Source: Methanobacterium sp. UBA279
GTDB taxonomy: Archaea; Methanobacteriota; Methanobacteria; Methanobacteriales; Methanobacteriaceae
Assembly (NCBI GenBank): GCA_002502855.1
Contig: DAQK01000014.1
Location: 1-29,387, forward strand
Reading direction: 5' to 3'
DNA: 29,387 nucleotides
Part shown: positions 16,701 to 24,488 of the stretch, piece by piece
Layout of the letters: every line of letters begins with the position of its first letter
Position numbering within the stretch: the first letter of the stretch is position 1
Position numbers and translations under genes: made by a program
Notes under the pieces: generated by a model
Told to the model about the DNA's origin: nothing
The model's input: the letters and a program-made list of their open reading frames with translations, nothing else
Database searches by the model: none

Positions 16701-19700
16701 ATGAACAGGTATGTTATATTTTTAGCACTTATTTGTGCCTTGGTCCTGAGTTTATGTGGTAGTACGGCTGCTGCGGATATGAACACGACTCAATTGCCGA
16801 GCAACAGGCATATTTTCATCAACGTTTCCAACGATGATGGGGTGCTGTTCAATATGGATGGTACCCGGTATGGAGGTCCAAATGGTACATATTACATTAA
16901 GGCGGATGGTGGTGGGCTTAATGAGCTCCACATTTCTAATAGCAATGAAACTACCTATGGTCAGGTTACAGTTATAAACTCTAATAAAACTAACCCGTCT
17001 GGCGTATTTTATATTACAAATACGGGTGGTCGTGGTTTTGATAATGATATAATTCTTCTGGTGGCGGTGAAGGGTCCGATCCCCGATAAATTCTCACTTC
17101 ACATCAAATCTGGTGGTTATTATTGGACGCATGCCACTTCAGGGCAATATAATCCATCGCCACCGACTGATTATCGATATGTTCAGGGTATTGATGAAAC
17201 CTTCACTAAGGCTGATTTAATTTACGGTCCGCAGACCTCTAAACCTGGTCCGGGAACGTTGGATGTTTGGTCTTTGCCGCTTTACTATGGTCAGGATATT
17301 AACGATCCTTCAACTGCGATGTATCTGATGTTTATCGACCTATGTGCTGGTAATATTAAATCATCGGTCTTCCCTGATCTGAAGGATAACGGTGCGGTTA
17401 AGGTGGAGTATGCTTTCACTCATCTGACAAACATGGTTGCTTTCAATGGTTACGGTTGGTGTAGTGCTGCAAATCAGGACCAGGGTATTAACTGGTCTAA
17501 TCAGTTAGAAAGTGCTAGTGCGAGTGGTTATTCTATTAACTACAATCCAGTAACACCTGTTTCAGACTTCGTCGCTGATGTTGTTACTGGTGCTGGATCT
17601 TTAACCGTTCACTTTACAGACACATCACTTAACGACCCTACTAGCTGGGCTTGGGATTTCGACAACGACGGAGTAATGGATAGTACAGAGCAGAATCCAA
17701 GTTGGACATACACTAGTTCTGGAACTTACACAGTTAAACTGGTTGCATCAAACCTGGCAGGTAGCAGTGAGATGTTAAAACCAGATTATATAACTGTCGA
17801 GGCCATACAAGCATCATCTATAACTAATCTTCGCAATGGTAAAAGTTATAATAGTATTCAGGAGGCTATAGATGATGTTACAACCGTTGCTGGTGATACC
17901 ATAACGGTCTTAAGTGGTAACTACACCGAGAACGTGGTTCTAAGTAAGCAAATGATTCTGAAAGCCATTGGATCTGTAACCATCATGCCACTAGATGTAA
18001 ATAGCCCCGTATTCACCATACTCCTTTCTTCCGCCGGATCTGTGATCGATGGTTTCATTATAAAGGGAGCTACCAATTCCCATGGTATTTCCATAAATGG
18101 ATTTTCTACAATCACTAATTGTACCATCACTGAGAATGGATTGGACGGCATCAATGTCCAGGCGGGCAATCCCAGGATAATCAGCAACTCTATCGTTGGT
18201 AATGGCCGGGATGGAATTGGTTTCTATACTGGATCTGGTGTGGTAAATTTTAACCGAATAATTGATAATGTGAGATACGGTTTATATATGGTAAGCGGAG
18301 GATCGACGGTGGTCAATGCTATAAATAACTGGTGGGGAACCAATAATCCTGTATACGTGATTAACAACGACAATCCACCGGCTAACGGAACAACCATATA
18401 CGATAAACACAATGGTCAGATGCATGTGACTTACAACCCCTGGATTGTGCTTACCGTAACCTCGCCAAAAAAGGTACTTAAACCAGGGACTAATGTTACA
18501 GTAACGGCAGATTTAACTCATGATAGTAATGGAAATCTGGTGACCGGCGGTGCACTGCCTGACGGAGCAGCGATAATATTCGACTATGTCCTGGGAACCA
18601 TAATTCCTGCAAACACCCAATTAACAAATAACACAGTGAACATTCAACTAACCGCTGGTAACAATTCGGGGATAGCTAATTTAAGCGCAATCATAGACGG
18701 ATACACATTATTGACCCAGATCACCGTTGACGGCAGCATACCTACCGCTGTTGCCAGCCCGCCAGGAGGTACTTTTAACGTTCCTCAGAAAGTGACTTTA
18801 ACTGGCCATGATCTCCATAGCTCAGTGACTATTTATTACACTACAGACGGAAGCGATCCGCAGACAAGCAGCACCAGGAAAGTTTATAACACCCCCATCT
18901 CGTTCAATGATACAATGACCCTTCTTTTTGCCGCTCTTGACCAGGCAGGTAATTACGGTCTGATTTACAGTGAAACCTATACTATCATGGACACTTTAAA
19001 GCCTACCGTCACTGCTAATCCTAAAGGAGGCTTATACAACAAAACCCAAAAGGTGATTCTCAGTGCGGTGGATAACATGGATTCTAAACCCAGAATATAT
19101 TACACAACCAACGGGACAAACCCCACCACATCCAGCACCCTCTACACTGCACCAATAAACTTGCTTGCAGGAACAACACTTAAATTTATTGCTGTTGACG
19201 TTGCAGGCAATATTTCACCAATACAGGTTGAAAAGTACGAAATAGATCTAATAGCACCCACGGTCTCTGCCAATCTGCCGACTGGATCCTATAGAACTTC
19301 AAGAACTGTTACATTGAGAGTTTACGACCCTAACAGCACGGCAGAGATATATTACACCATTGATGACAGTGACCCCCGGACAAGCTCAACTAAAAAAGTT
19401 TACACTAAACCCCTCCTGATAAGCAATACCACCACACTTAAATACGTGGCCTTTGATCCGGCAGGTAATATCTCAAGGATATACCTCCTGAGATACGTCA
19501 TAGATAGAATAGCACCCACTGCCAGCGCCGATCCTAAAGGTGGTAGTTACAACAACTCGAAATGGGTAACTTTAAAGATGAACGAAACTGGAATCATCTA
19601 CTACACCCTGAATGGAACAACACCTACCACAAAAAGTGTCAGATATAAATCACCAATAGCTGTAGCTACTAATAAATTGATTAAATTTTTTGCAGTGGAT

Positions 19701-20627
19701 ATGGCCGGTAATAAGTCCCCGATATATACACAGACTTACAGGGTGAAAGATGTCATCAGTCCTAGAGCATCGGTTAATCTGATTGGCGGATATTATAACG
19801 CCACTAAAACGGTTGTTTTGAAGATAAACGAACCAGGAACCATCTACTACACCTTAAATGGGAGTAATCCCACCACCAGTAGTTCAAAATACGCCAAGGC
19901 ATTGGTTATATCCTCTTCTAAGACGTTGAAGTTCTTTGCCCGGGACCTGGTGGGGAACAAGTCGCCAATATACACCCAGAAGTATGTAATCGACAAAACA
20001 GCTCCGAAGGTGTCTTCAACCACACCCTCCAATTTAGCCACCGGATTTTCAACAACAGCAGATATAATAATCAAATTCAATGAGAAGATCAAGACCGGAA
20101 CCAATTTCAGTAAAATAACCCTTAAAAATCTTACAACTGGCAGTTACACTTCCATAACCAAATCCATATCAGGAAACCTGCTCTACATTAGAACCAAAGA
20201 TACAAGGGCGTCTAATACCTGGTATCAATTATCCATACCTGCTGGTGCAGTAAGTGACTTAGCCGGCAATAAGCTGGGTATGGGTTATTCTAGCAAGTTT
20301 AAAACCGCTGATAAAACTCCGCCAAATATAGTTTCCACCAGCCCGGGTAACCTTGCAACTAATGTACAGGCTAACGCACAGATAACAGTTAAATTCGGTG
20401 AAAATATTGCTGCAGGAGCTAACTACTCTAAAATACACGTTAAAAATTTAAACACGGGTAAATTAGTAATTATCACCAGAGCCATATCCAACAACATTTT
20501 AACCATTAAATCAAGCATAAATTGGGTGAAAAACAATAAATACATGGTTTATATACCCCCCGATGCAGTTAGAGATACAAGCGGCAATAAACTAGACGTG
20601 AATTACAGTTTCCAATTTACTTGTTGA
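16701..20627 (+). CDS. Secreted beta-helix/CHB_HEX/Ig-like repeat protein
   Basis: Secreted protein of 1308 residues. Order: signal peptide (1-26); the same N-terminal domain as the 14235 gene (27-285); PKD domain (287-367); right-handed parallel beta-helix region (about 372-567; SITNLRNGKSYNSIQEAIDD, then NGLDGINVQAGNPRIISNSI); an Ig-like segment (580-680); five chitobiase-C-terminal-like modules (682-1097, about 80-85 residues each, with IYYTTDGSDP and AGN-SPIYTQ motifs); and two Big_5-type modules (1100-1203, 1207-1308). Many NxS/NxT sequons suggest glycosylation. No C-terminal anchor is visible. The start follows AGGAG. Related proteins are common in Methanobacterium surfaces; beta-helix domains often bind or cleave polysaccharide, but no catalytic site can be picked out. 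Confidence 0.82.
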   Translation: MNRYVIFLALICALVLSLCGSTAAADMNTTQLPSNRHIFINVSNDDGVLFNMDGTRYGGPNGTYYIKADGGGLNELHISNSNETTYGQVTVINSNKTNPSGVFYITNTGGRGFDNDIILLVAVKGPIPDKFSLHIKSGGYYWTHATSGQYNPSPPTDYRYVQGIDETFTKADLIYGPQTSKPGPGTLDVWSLPLYYGQDINDPSTAMYLMFIDLCAGNIKSSVFPDLKDNGAVKVEYAFTHLTNMVAFNGYGWCSAANQDQGINWSNQLESASASGYSINYNPVTPVSDFVADVVTGAGSLTVHFTDTSLNDPTSWAWDFDNDGVMDSTEQNPSWTYTSSGTYTVKLVASNLAGSSEMLKPDYITVEAIQASSITNLRNGKSYNSIQEAIDDVTTVAGDTITVLSGNYTENVVLSKQMILKAIGSVTIMPLDVNSPVFTILLSSAGSVIDGFIIKGATNSHGISINGFSTITNCTITENGLDGINVQAGNPRIISNSIVGNGRDGIGFYTGSGVVNFNRIIDNVRYGLYMVSGGSTVVNAINNWWGTNNPVYVINNDNPPANGTTIYDKHNGQMHVTYNPWIVLTVTSPKKVLKPGTNVTVTADLTHDSNGNLVTGGALPDGAAIIFDYVLGTIIPANTQLTNNTVNIQLTAGNNSGIANLSAIIDGYTLLTQITVDGSIPTAVASPPGGTFNVPQKVTLTGHDLHSSVTIYYTTDGSDPQTSSTRKVYNTPISFNDTMTLLFAALDQAGNYGLIYSETYTIMDTLKPTVTANPKGGLYNKTQKVILSAVDNMDSKPRIYYTTNGTNPTTSSTLYTAPINLLAGTTLKFIAVDVAGNISPIQVEKYEIDLIAPTVSANLPTGSYRTSRTVTLRVYDPNSTAEIYYTIDDSDPRTSSTKKVYTKPLLISNTTTLKYVAFDPAGNISRIYLLRYVIDRIAPTASADPKGGSYNNSKWVTLKMNETGIIYYTLNGTTPTTKSVRYKSPIAVATNKLIKFFAVDMAGNKSPIYTQTYRVKDVISPRASVNLIGGYYNATKTVVLKINEPGTIYYTLNGSNPTTSSSKYAKALVISSSKTLKFFARDLVGNKSPIYTQKYVIDKTAPKVSSTTPSNLATGFSTTADIIIKFNEKIKTGTNFSKITLKNLTTGSYTSITKSISGNLLYIRTKDTRASNTWYQLSIPAGAVSDLAGNKLGMGYSSKFKTADKTPPNIVSTSPGNLATNVQANAQITVKFGENIAAGANYSKIHVKNLNTGKLVIITRAISNNILTIKSSINWVKNNKYMVYIPPDAVRDTSGNKLDVNYSFQFTC

Positions 20628-20928
20628 GAGTATTTTCATTGGATATTATCATGAGAGCTTTAATCTTTCATGAGTAAAGGGAGATTAATCATTTCATGAG
20701 TAACAGTCTAAGTCCAGTTACAATGCTAAAATCAAGAATAAGATCATTTTTATTGGACAAATCGATACTTCCAAATTCTTGGATAATCAATACTTAAACC
20801 ATAAGATATCAAAAAATTACTTTAGAATGTGAATATTTATTGATATGTTAGAATTTACATTTCAAAAAAAAGAAAAAAATAGAGAAAAAAGGAGGATTTC
20901 CCTATTTTTAAAAAATGAAAGTAAAGGT
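20628..20928. other. Convergent intergenic region with terminators
   Basis: About 300 bases between convergent genes and without a credible frame. TCATGAG occurs three times near 20649-20700, the last two within a repeated TTTCATGAGTAA. Toward fwdF the minus strand has a long T-rich tract (about 20860-20925), suited to ending the fwdHF transcript. Confidence 0.55.
20855..20925 (-). terminator. T-rich terminator of fwdHF
   Basis: Read on the minus strand after the fwdF stop, the sequence runs through CATTTTTTAAAAATAGG and then several tracts of six to eight T residues. This is typical archaeal termination sequence. Confidence 0.55.
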
Positions 20929-21948
20929 TTAGGAATTTTCTTCAGTTAGCCCAGACAATCTTCTTTTCCATGATTTGGAGCGGATGTTCTCCAGATTCAT
21001 CTTCTCTCTTTTTATAATAATACCTTTCTGAGGACAGGCTTTGGCACAAGCTCCACACAGAGTACAGAATAGAGGATTAACAACCGATTTACCGTCTACT
21101 ATGCTAATGGCATTACAGGGACATACGTCCTCACAAGCATGGCAAGTTTCACCTTTACAGACGAAATCTTCAGTGTATTCTATTTCACCTTCAAAAGGCT
21201 TGGTAACTTTGGCAGCATCTACCGGGCAAATTTCCTGGCACCAGCCACAATTTATGCATTCATCTTCATTTAAAACGATGCATCCTTCAATTTCAGGGGT
21301 AACGATATCTTCTTGTTCCATACAAGTGGTACACACTATCTTAATGGCATCTACTGGACAGGCCCTTTTACAGACACCACAGTAAACACATTTTGATTTA
21401 TCTAACTCCACAGAACTGGCAACATTGGGTTCACTGGGATCTATATCATTACGGTGCATGGTTATGGCTTCTGCCGGACACAGTTCCTCGCAGATACCGC
21501 ACTGAATGCATTTTTCTTGGTCCAATTCTGTCTCTCCCCTCACTAGTTCTTCTACATTAGGAAGAGATCTGCTTAGGTATATAGCTTCTGTGGGACAGGC
21601 TTTCTCGCAGCGACCGCAGTATATGCATTTTTCTTCATCGATCTCAGCATCATCGGTCCATTTAGGATATTCAGGGCGTTCCTTAATATCTACTCCGTCA
21701 ATATCAAATTCAAGAGCCTCAAATGGACAGGCAGATGCACATAATCCGCATAAAACACAGTTTTCCTTGTTTATGTTTATTTTGTCCACTTTCAAAAGTC
21801 CTCTGGCTATGGGGAGAATGGGGCCGAGTTTTATAGAACTGGTGGGACATAGATCTGTACATATGCCGCACCCCACACACTTTTCGTCCTTATGGGTTAA
21901 AGAACGACTCTGTTTCCCTTCTTTGGTTTCTCTGGCTACAGTAACCAT
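20929..21948 (-). CDS. fwdF: Polyferredoxin with eight [4Fe-4S] sites, FwdF type
   Basis: Cytoplasmic electron-transfer protein of 339 residues. I count eight cysteine clusters: seven of the form CxxCxxCxxxCP (for example CVGCGICTDLCP, CINCGWCQEICP and the last, CTLCGACAKACP) and one, the seventh, with a wider first gap (CKGETCHACEDVCP). Eight cubane sites and this length fit FwdF, which wires the tungsten formylmethanofuran dehydrogenase (first step of CO2 reduction in methanogenesis) to other redox partners. It starts four bases after fwdH, with GAAGGA upstream. The other subunits (G, D, A, C, B) are not present here; a T-tract and convergent genes follow. It could therefore be a second, unlinked copy. 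Another polyferredoxin function is possible. Confidence 0.8.
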   Translation of the reverse strand: MVTVARETKEGKQSRSLTHKDEKCVGCGICTDLCPTSSIKLGPILPIARGLLKVDKININKENCVLCGLCASACPFEALEFDIDGVDIKERPEYPKWTDDAEIDEEKCIYCGRCEKACPTEAIYLSRSLPNVEELVRGETELDQEKCIQCGICEELCPAEAITMHRNDIDPSEPNVASSVELDKSKCVYCGVCKRACPVDAIKIVCTTCMEQEDIVTPEIEGCIVLNEDECINCGWCQEICPVDAAKVTKPFEGEIEYTEDFVCKGETCHACEDVCPCNAISIVDGKSVVNPLFCTLCGACAKACPQKGIIIKREKMNLENIRSKSWKRRLSGLTEENS

Positions 21949-21952
21949 TTTT

Positions 21953-22147
21953 TTATCCTTCCTTGCTTATAGCCTGATTCGGGCAATTTTGAATACATAA
22001 ATCACAGTCATCACATTTTTCAGGATGTAGAACAATTTCACCTTCAACTTCTTCTAATGCACCCTGTTCGCAGAGTTTGATGCATAATCCTTCACCAGGA
22101 CAGTCTTTTATTTTTCCACATTTTTCAATATCTATAATAACAGACAT
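21953..22147 (-). CDS. fwdH: Small two-cluster ferredoxin, FwdH type
   Basis: Protein of 64 residues with two sets of four cysteines. The first set is irregular (C10, C16, C22, C26; CGKIKDCPGEGLCIKLC), the second is a standard CDDCDLCIQNCP. In Methanothermobacter the fwd operon begins fwdH-fwdF, and the same order and near-zero spacing occur here, which is the main reason for the name. It is preceded by GGTGAT and by a promoter embedded in the palindrome shared with tupA. It probably passes electrons to or from FwdF. Because the second half resembles many ferredoxins, the assignment depends on the neighbour. Confidence 0.7.
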   Translation of the reverse strand: MSVIIDIEKCGKIKDCPGEGLCIKLCEQGALEEVEGEIVLHPEKCDDCDLCIQNCPNQAISKEG

Positions 22148-22182
22148 TGAATCACCATGATTAATTCGATAGTATAACTATA

Positions 22183-22206
22183 CGATTTGTATATATAAAC
22201 ATATCG
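22183..22206 (-). promoter_or_regulatory. fwdHF promoter within a 24-bp palindrome (operator candidate)
   Basis: On the minus strand the arms are CGATATGT and ACAAATCG around an eight-base AT-rich centre; only one outer pair and one central pair fail to match. TATA box TTTATATATAC lies at 22189-22199, about 47 bases before the fwdH ATG. The first 19 bases are identical to the tupA site. Shared regulation of tungstate uptake and a tungsten-enzyme electron carrier is the simplest reading. Confidence 0.65.
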
Positions 22207-22271
22207 ATATAATCATTAGAGATCTTGTCTTCAAAATTTAAAAAATATTAAATTTTAAAAATAAGTAAAAA

Positions 22272-23267
22272 TGAGGTTGTCTCATGATTAACTTTTTTTG
22301 ATTTATATTATTTTAATTTATTTATAGGGGCTAAATTTATATTCTAGTACTTATATACTATATTTTAGTGATTTGTAGTTTTTTAGTGGTGTATTTTATG
22401 GCTTTGAAAGAGGATCGGATTGGTCAGACTTGGTTGGTGCCTAGGCGTGTTACAGATTTTATTCCGGGAAACCACATTTGTTATTTTATAGCCAACCTGG
22501 TTGAAGAATTAGATTTCCGAGAAATAGACCAAAATATCGGCACACGCGTGGTGAAGCAGCGTATTCACGTTGAATGTTATTACGAATAGTTATCATGGCT
22601 TCAATTGATGTGATATTTTCATCTAGAAAGATTGCACGGCTTACGGAAGAAAATTTGGTTTATATGTATCTTTCAGGGAGGGATAAGCCCGATTTCCGCA
22701 CTATCTGCCGGTTTAAAATCGAATGTGTCAAGCAAATCGAAGAAGCGTTTAAAATGATCGTTAAGATTGCACAGGAATGAAAACTAGTTCAATTAAATCA
22801 TATAGCTATATATGGTACTAAAATTAAAGCCAACGCTTCCCAGAATAATTTAATTAATCAGGAGGAAATAGAAACCATCCGTAGAATATTAAAAAATGGA
22901 ATAGAAACCGACGAGGAAGAAGACAAGATTCATGGCGATAAAAGAGGTGATGAAGTACCGAAAGAACTTATCAGCCATAAAAAAAGTCCATGAAATAATT
23001 GAAAACGAATGAAAGGAAAATACAAACATTGCAAACGAAAACAAACTCCGAAAATCATCATTTAAGCTTGTGAAACAAGCTTGCGGCGTTTTGAAAGAAA
23101 AAGAGCGAGTTTTAGAAAAACTGGATCGTGCTGAAGAAGAATTAAAAAAAGACTCCACAAAAAACTGTTAGTTTAACCGACCCCGAATCAAGATGAAAAA
23201 ATACAAAAATAAAAAACCCACCAATATTTTACAGAGCCAAAAAAAATAATTTCATGAGACAACCTCA
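22272..23267 (+). mobile_element. Internally deleted insertion sequence (IS1182/DUF772-type transposase)
   Basis: A 996-bp element bounded by perfect 16-bp inverted repeats, TGAGGTTGTCTCATGA at 22272-22287 and its complement at 23252-23267. It contains a broken transposase (22398 to about 23200). No target duplication longer than three ambiguous A residues is seen. Full-length elements of this type are usually 1.5-1.8 kb, so the catalytic half has been lost while both ends remain. If an intact relative exists in the genome, the copy could still be mobilised. It sits between the fwdH operator and the DUF2097-like gene. Confidence 0.8.
22398..23200 (+). pseudogene. Transposase remnant, IS1182/DUF772 type
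   Basis: Three pieces in different frames give the order expected of this transposase family. The first is 22398-22588 (DRIGQTWLVPRRVTDFIPGN, then ANLVEELDF). The second is 22574-22780 (SIDVIFSSRKIARLTEEN, then KPDFRTICRFK). The third, about 22790-23200, has GTKIKANAS and DEEEDKIHGDKRGDEVP and, after another shift, SSFKLVKQACGVLKEKERVL. The conserved DDE catalytic region that should follow is missing, with sequence passing directly to the right inverted repeat. No functional protein can be made. Confidence 0.78.
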
Positions 23268-23286
23268 AAATAGTTTAAAAAAAAAC

Positions 23287-23559
23287 TTAATCTTTAGCTT
23301 CTAGAGTACAAACGCCATCTTTGCATTCATGTTCCACTTCTACCAAAAAATCTTTTAGCTTTTCAACGTCTATACAACTTAATCCTTTAATTGTTTCGCT
23401 ATTTACATTAATCTGGATTACCCCTTCATTGTTAGTTACAACTTCTCCTGGGATGTAGCATCTTCCAAGGGATAATCTTATAATATCTCCGGGTTTAATC
23501 TCATTTTCAATGTACTCACAGATTTCATCGCAAGTACATATTTTTTTTTCTTCTTTCAT
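23287..23559 (-). CDS. DUF2097-like small methanogen protein
   Basis: Protein of 90 residues with no signal peptide or membrane helix. The central part (KPGDIIRLSLGRCYIPGEVV) suggests a small beta-barrel-like fold. Cysteines occur at the N-terminus (CTCDEIC) and C-terminus (CKDGVC), suited to binding a metal. From memory it resembles the DUF2097 family of Methanobacteriales; I cannot confirm this without a search. The start follows AGGTGAT, and a TATA-like ACTATATAATA lies at 23590-23600. It is 116 bases downstream of the ModE-like gene on the same strand with its own promoter. The role is unknown. Confidence 0.6.
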   Translation of the reverse strand: MKEEKKICTCDEICEYIENEIKPGDIIRLSLGRCYIPGEVVTNNEGVIQINVNSETIKGLSCIDVEKLKDFLVEVEHECKDGVCTLEAKD

Positions 23560-23675
23560 TTAGATCACCTAAAAATAAACTTGATATTTTATTATATAGT
23601 GTCCGGAAATTAAAGTAATTTTCGGTTTGTAAAGAGTCGAACTAATGCGTTTCTTTAGAGATGAAAAAATGAAAT

Positions 23676-24368
23676 TTATATTTTCACCATAGCAGTAGCA
23701 GCGGCTTTAAAGCCAATGAAAATCCTTTTGCCTAAATGTAAATCCAGCTGTTCTCTTGAATATTCTGTAATGTCCACGAAAAGCGTAACATCATCAATAT
23801 CTATGTTTAATCGGACCATATAGTTTTTCAGTTCCATGCTAATAATTTTTCCCTCAAAAATATTTCTCACACTAGATTCTTGAGGTTTCAACGTTACAAA
23901 AATATCATCAGGACTTATCAGCACCAAAACCCGATCACCGATTTTAAAATTCCCCCTAATTGGGAGTAAAACTCTCTTCTCACCAAAATATACTATGGCA
24001 ATTTTATTTTCATAATCTATTTCCTGGATATTGCTTTCAATTTCATTGACATCCGCATGCATTTTTAGTATACTTTCCACTTTCCTGTATTCTTTAAGGA
24101 TAGCTTTCCCGTCGCTCGTAAGTTTGCTTTCTCCACCCCCACCTTTTCCTCCCCTTTGGGTGGATACAATTCTTCTGTTAAGTTCATTTTCAATTTCTTC
24201 AATATACTTTAAAGCACTACGATAGGGAATAGATGCTCTTTTGGATGCATTCATTATGGAACCACATTCATCTATGTAATTTAATAGTGTGAATTTTTTT
24301 TTATTAACCAATATTATACTATCATTAAATTTCAACCTGTACTGTGGTCCTTCTTTTGATCTGTTCAT
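23676..24368 (-). CDS. ModE-family molybdate/tungstate-responsive regulator
   Basis: Protein of 230 residues. Residues about 20-100 form the ModE-type winged helix-turn-helix (SIMNASKRASIPYRSALKYI, then RGGKGGGGESKLTSDG, the wing signature of this family). The remainder holds two beta-rich stretches, ending in a TOBE/Mop-type module (about 165-230; FEGKIISME, LHLGKRIFIGFKAAATAMV) that in ModE proteins binds molybdate or tungstate. The first stretch (VLVLISPDDIFVTLKP) resembles the corresponding part of TupC (VFVTIRPEDITV). The start follows AGGAG. It is the obvious candidate to bind the shared palindrome at tupA and fwdH. Its own promoter shows no copy of that palindrome. It lies between two decayed insertion elements. 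Activator versus repressor action cannot be told from sequence. Confidence 0.85.
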   Translation of the reverse strand: MNRSKEGPQYRLKFNDSIILVNKKKFTLLNYIDECGSIMNASKRASIPYRSALKYIEEIENELNRRIVSTQRGGKGGGGESKLTSDGKAILKEYRKVESILKMHADVNEIESNIQEIDYENKIAIVYFGEKRVLLPIRGNFKIGDRVLVLISPDDIFVTLKPQESSVRNIFEGKIISMELKNYMVRLNIDIDDVTLFVDITEYSREQLDLHLGKRIFIGFKAAATAMVKI

Positions 24369-24488
24369 GGAAGGTCTCCTAAATTTTTAGATTCTAAAGA
24401 AACTATTAAATTTATAACTTGTTGGTTTTTATAATGTTTTCTAAATATTTGAACAAAAAATTATATTATAGTCTTTTTTGAAAAGTTT

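Noticed and set aside
14235..20627. Glycoside hydrolase (from the chitobiase-like modules)
   Set aside because: The CHB_HEX module is a non-catalytic C-terminal domain and no catalytic domain accompanies it.
22889..23158. Minus-strand frame of 89 codons within the deleted IS
   Set aside because: The plus-strand frames read as transposase in this stretch; the Phe/Ser-rich minus frame is an antisense shadow.
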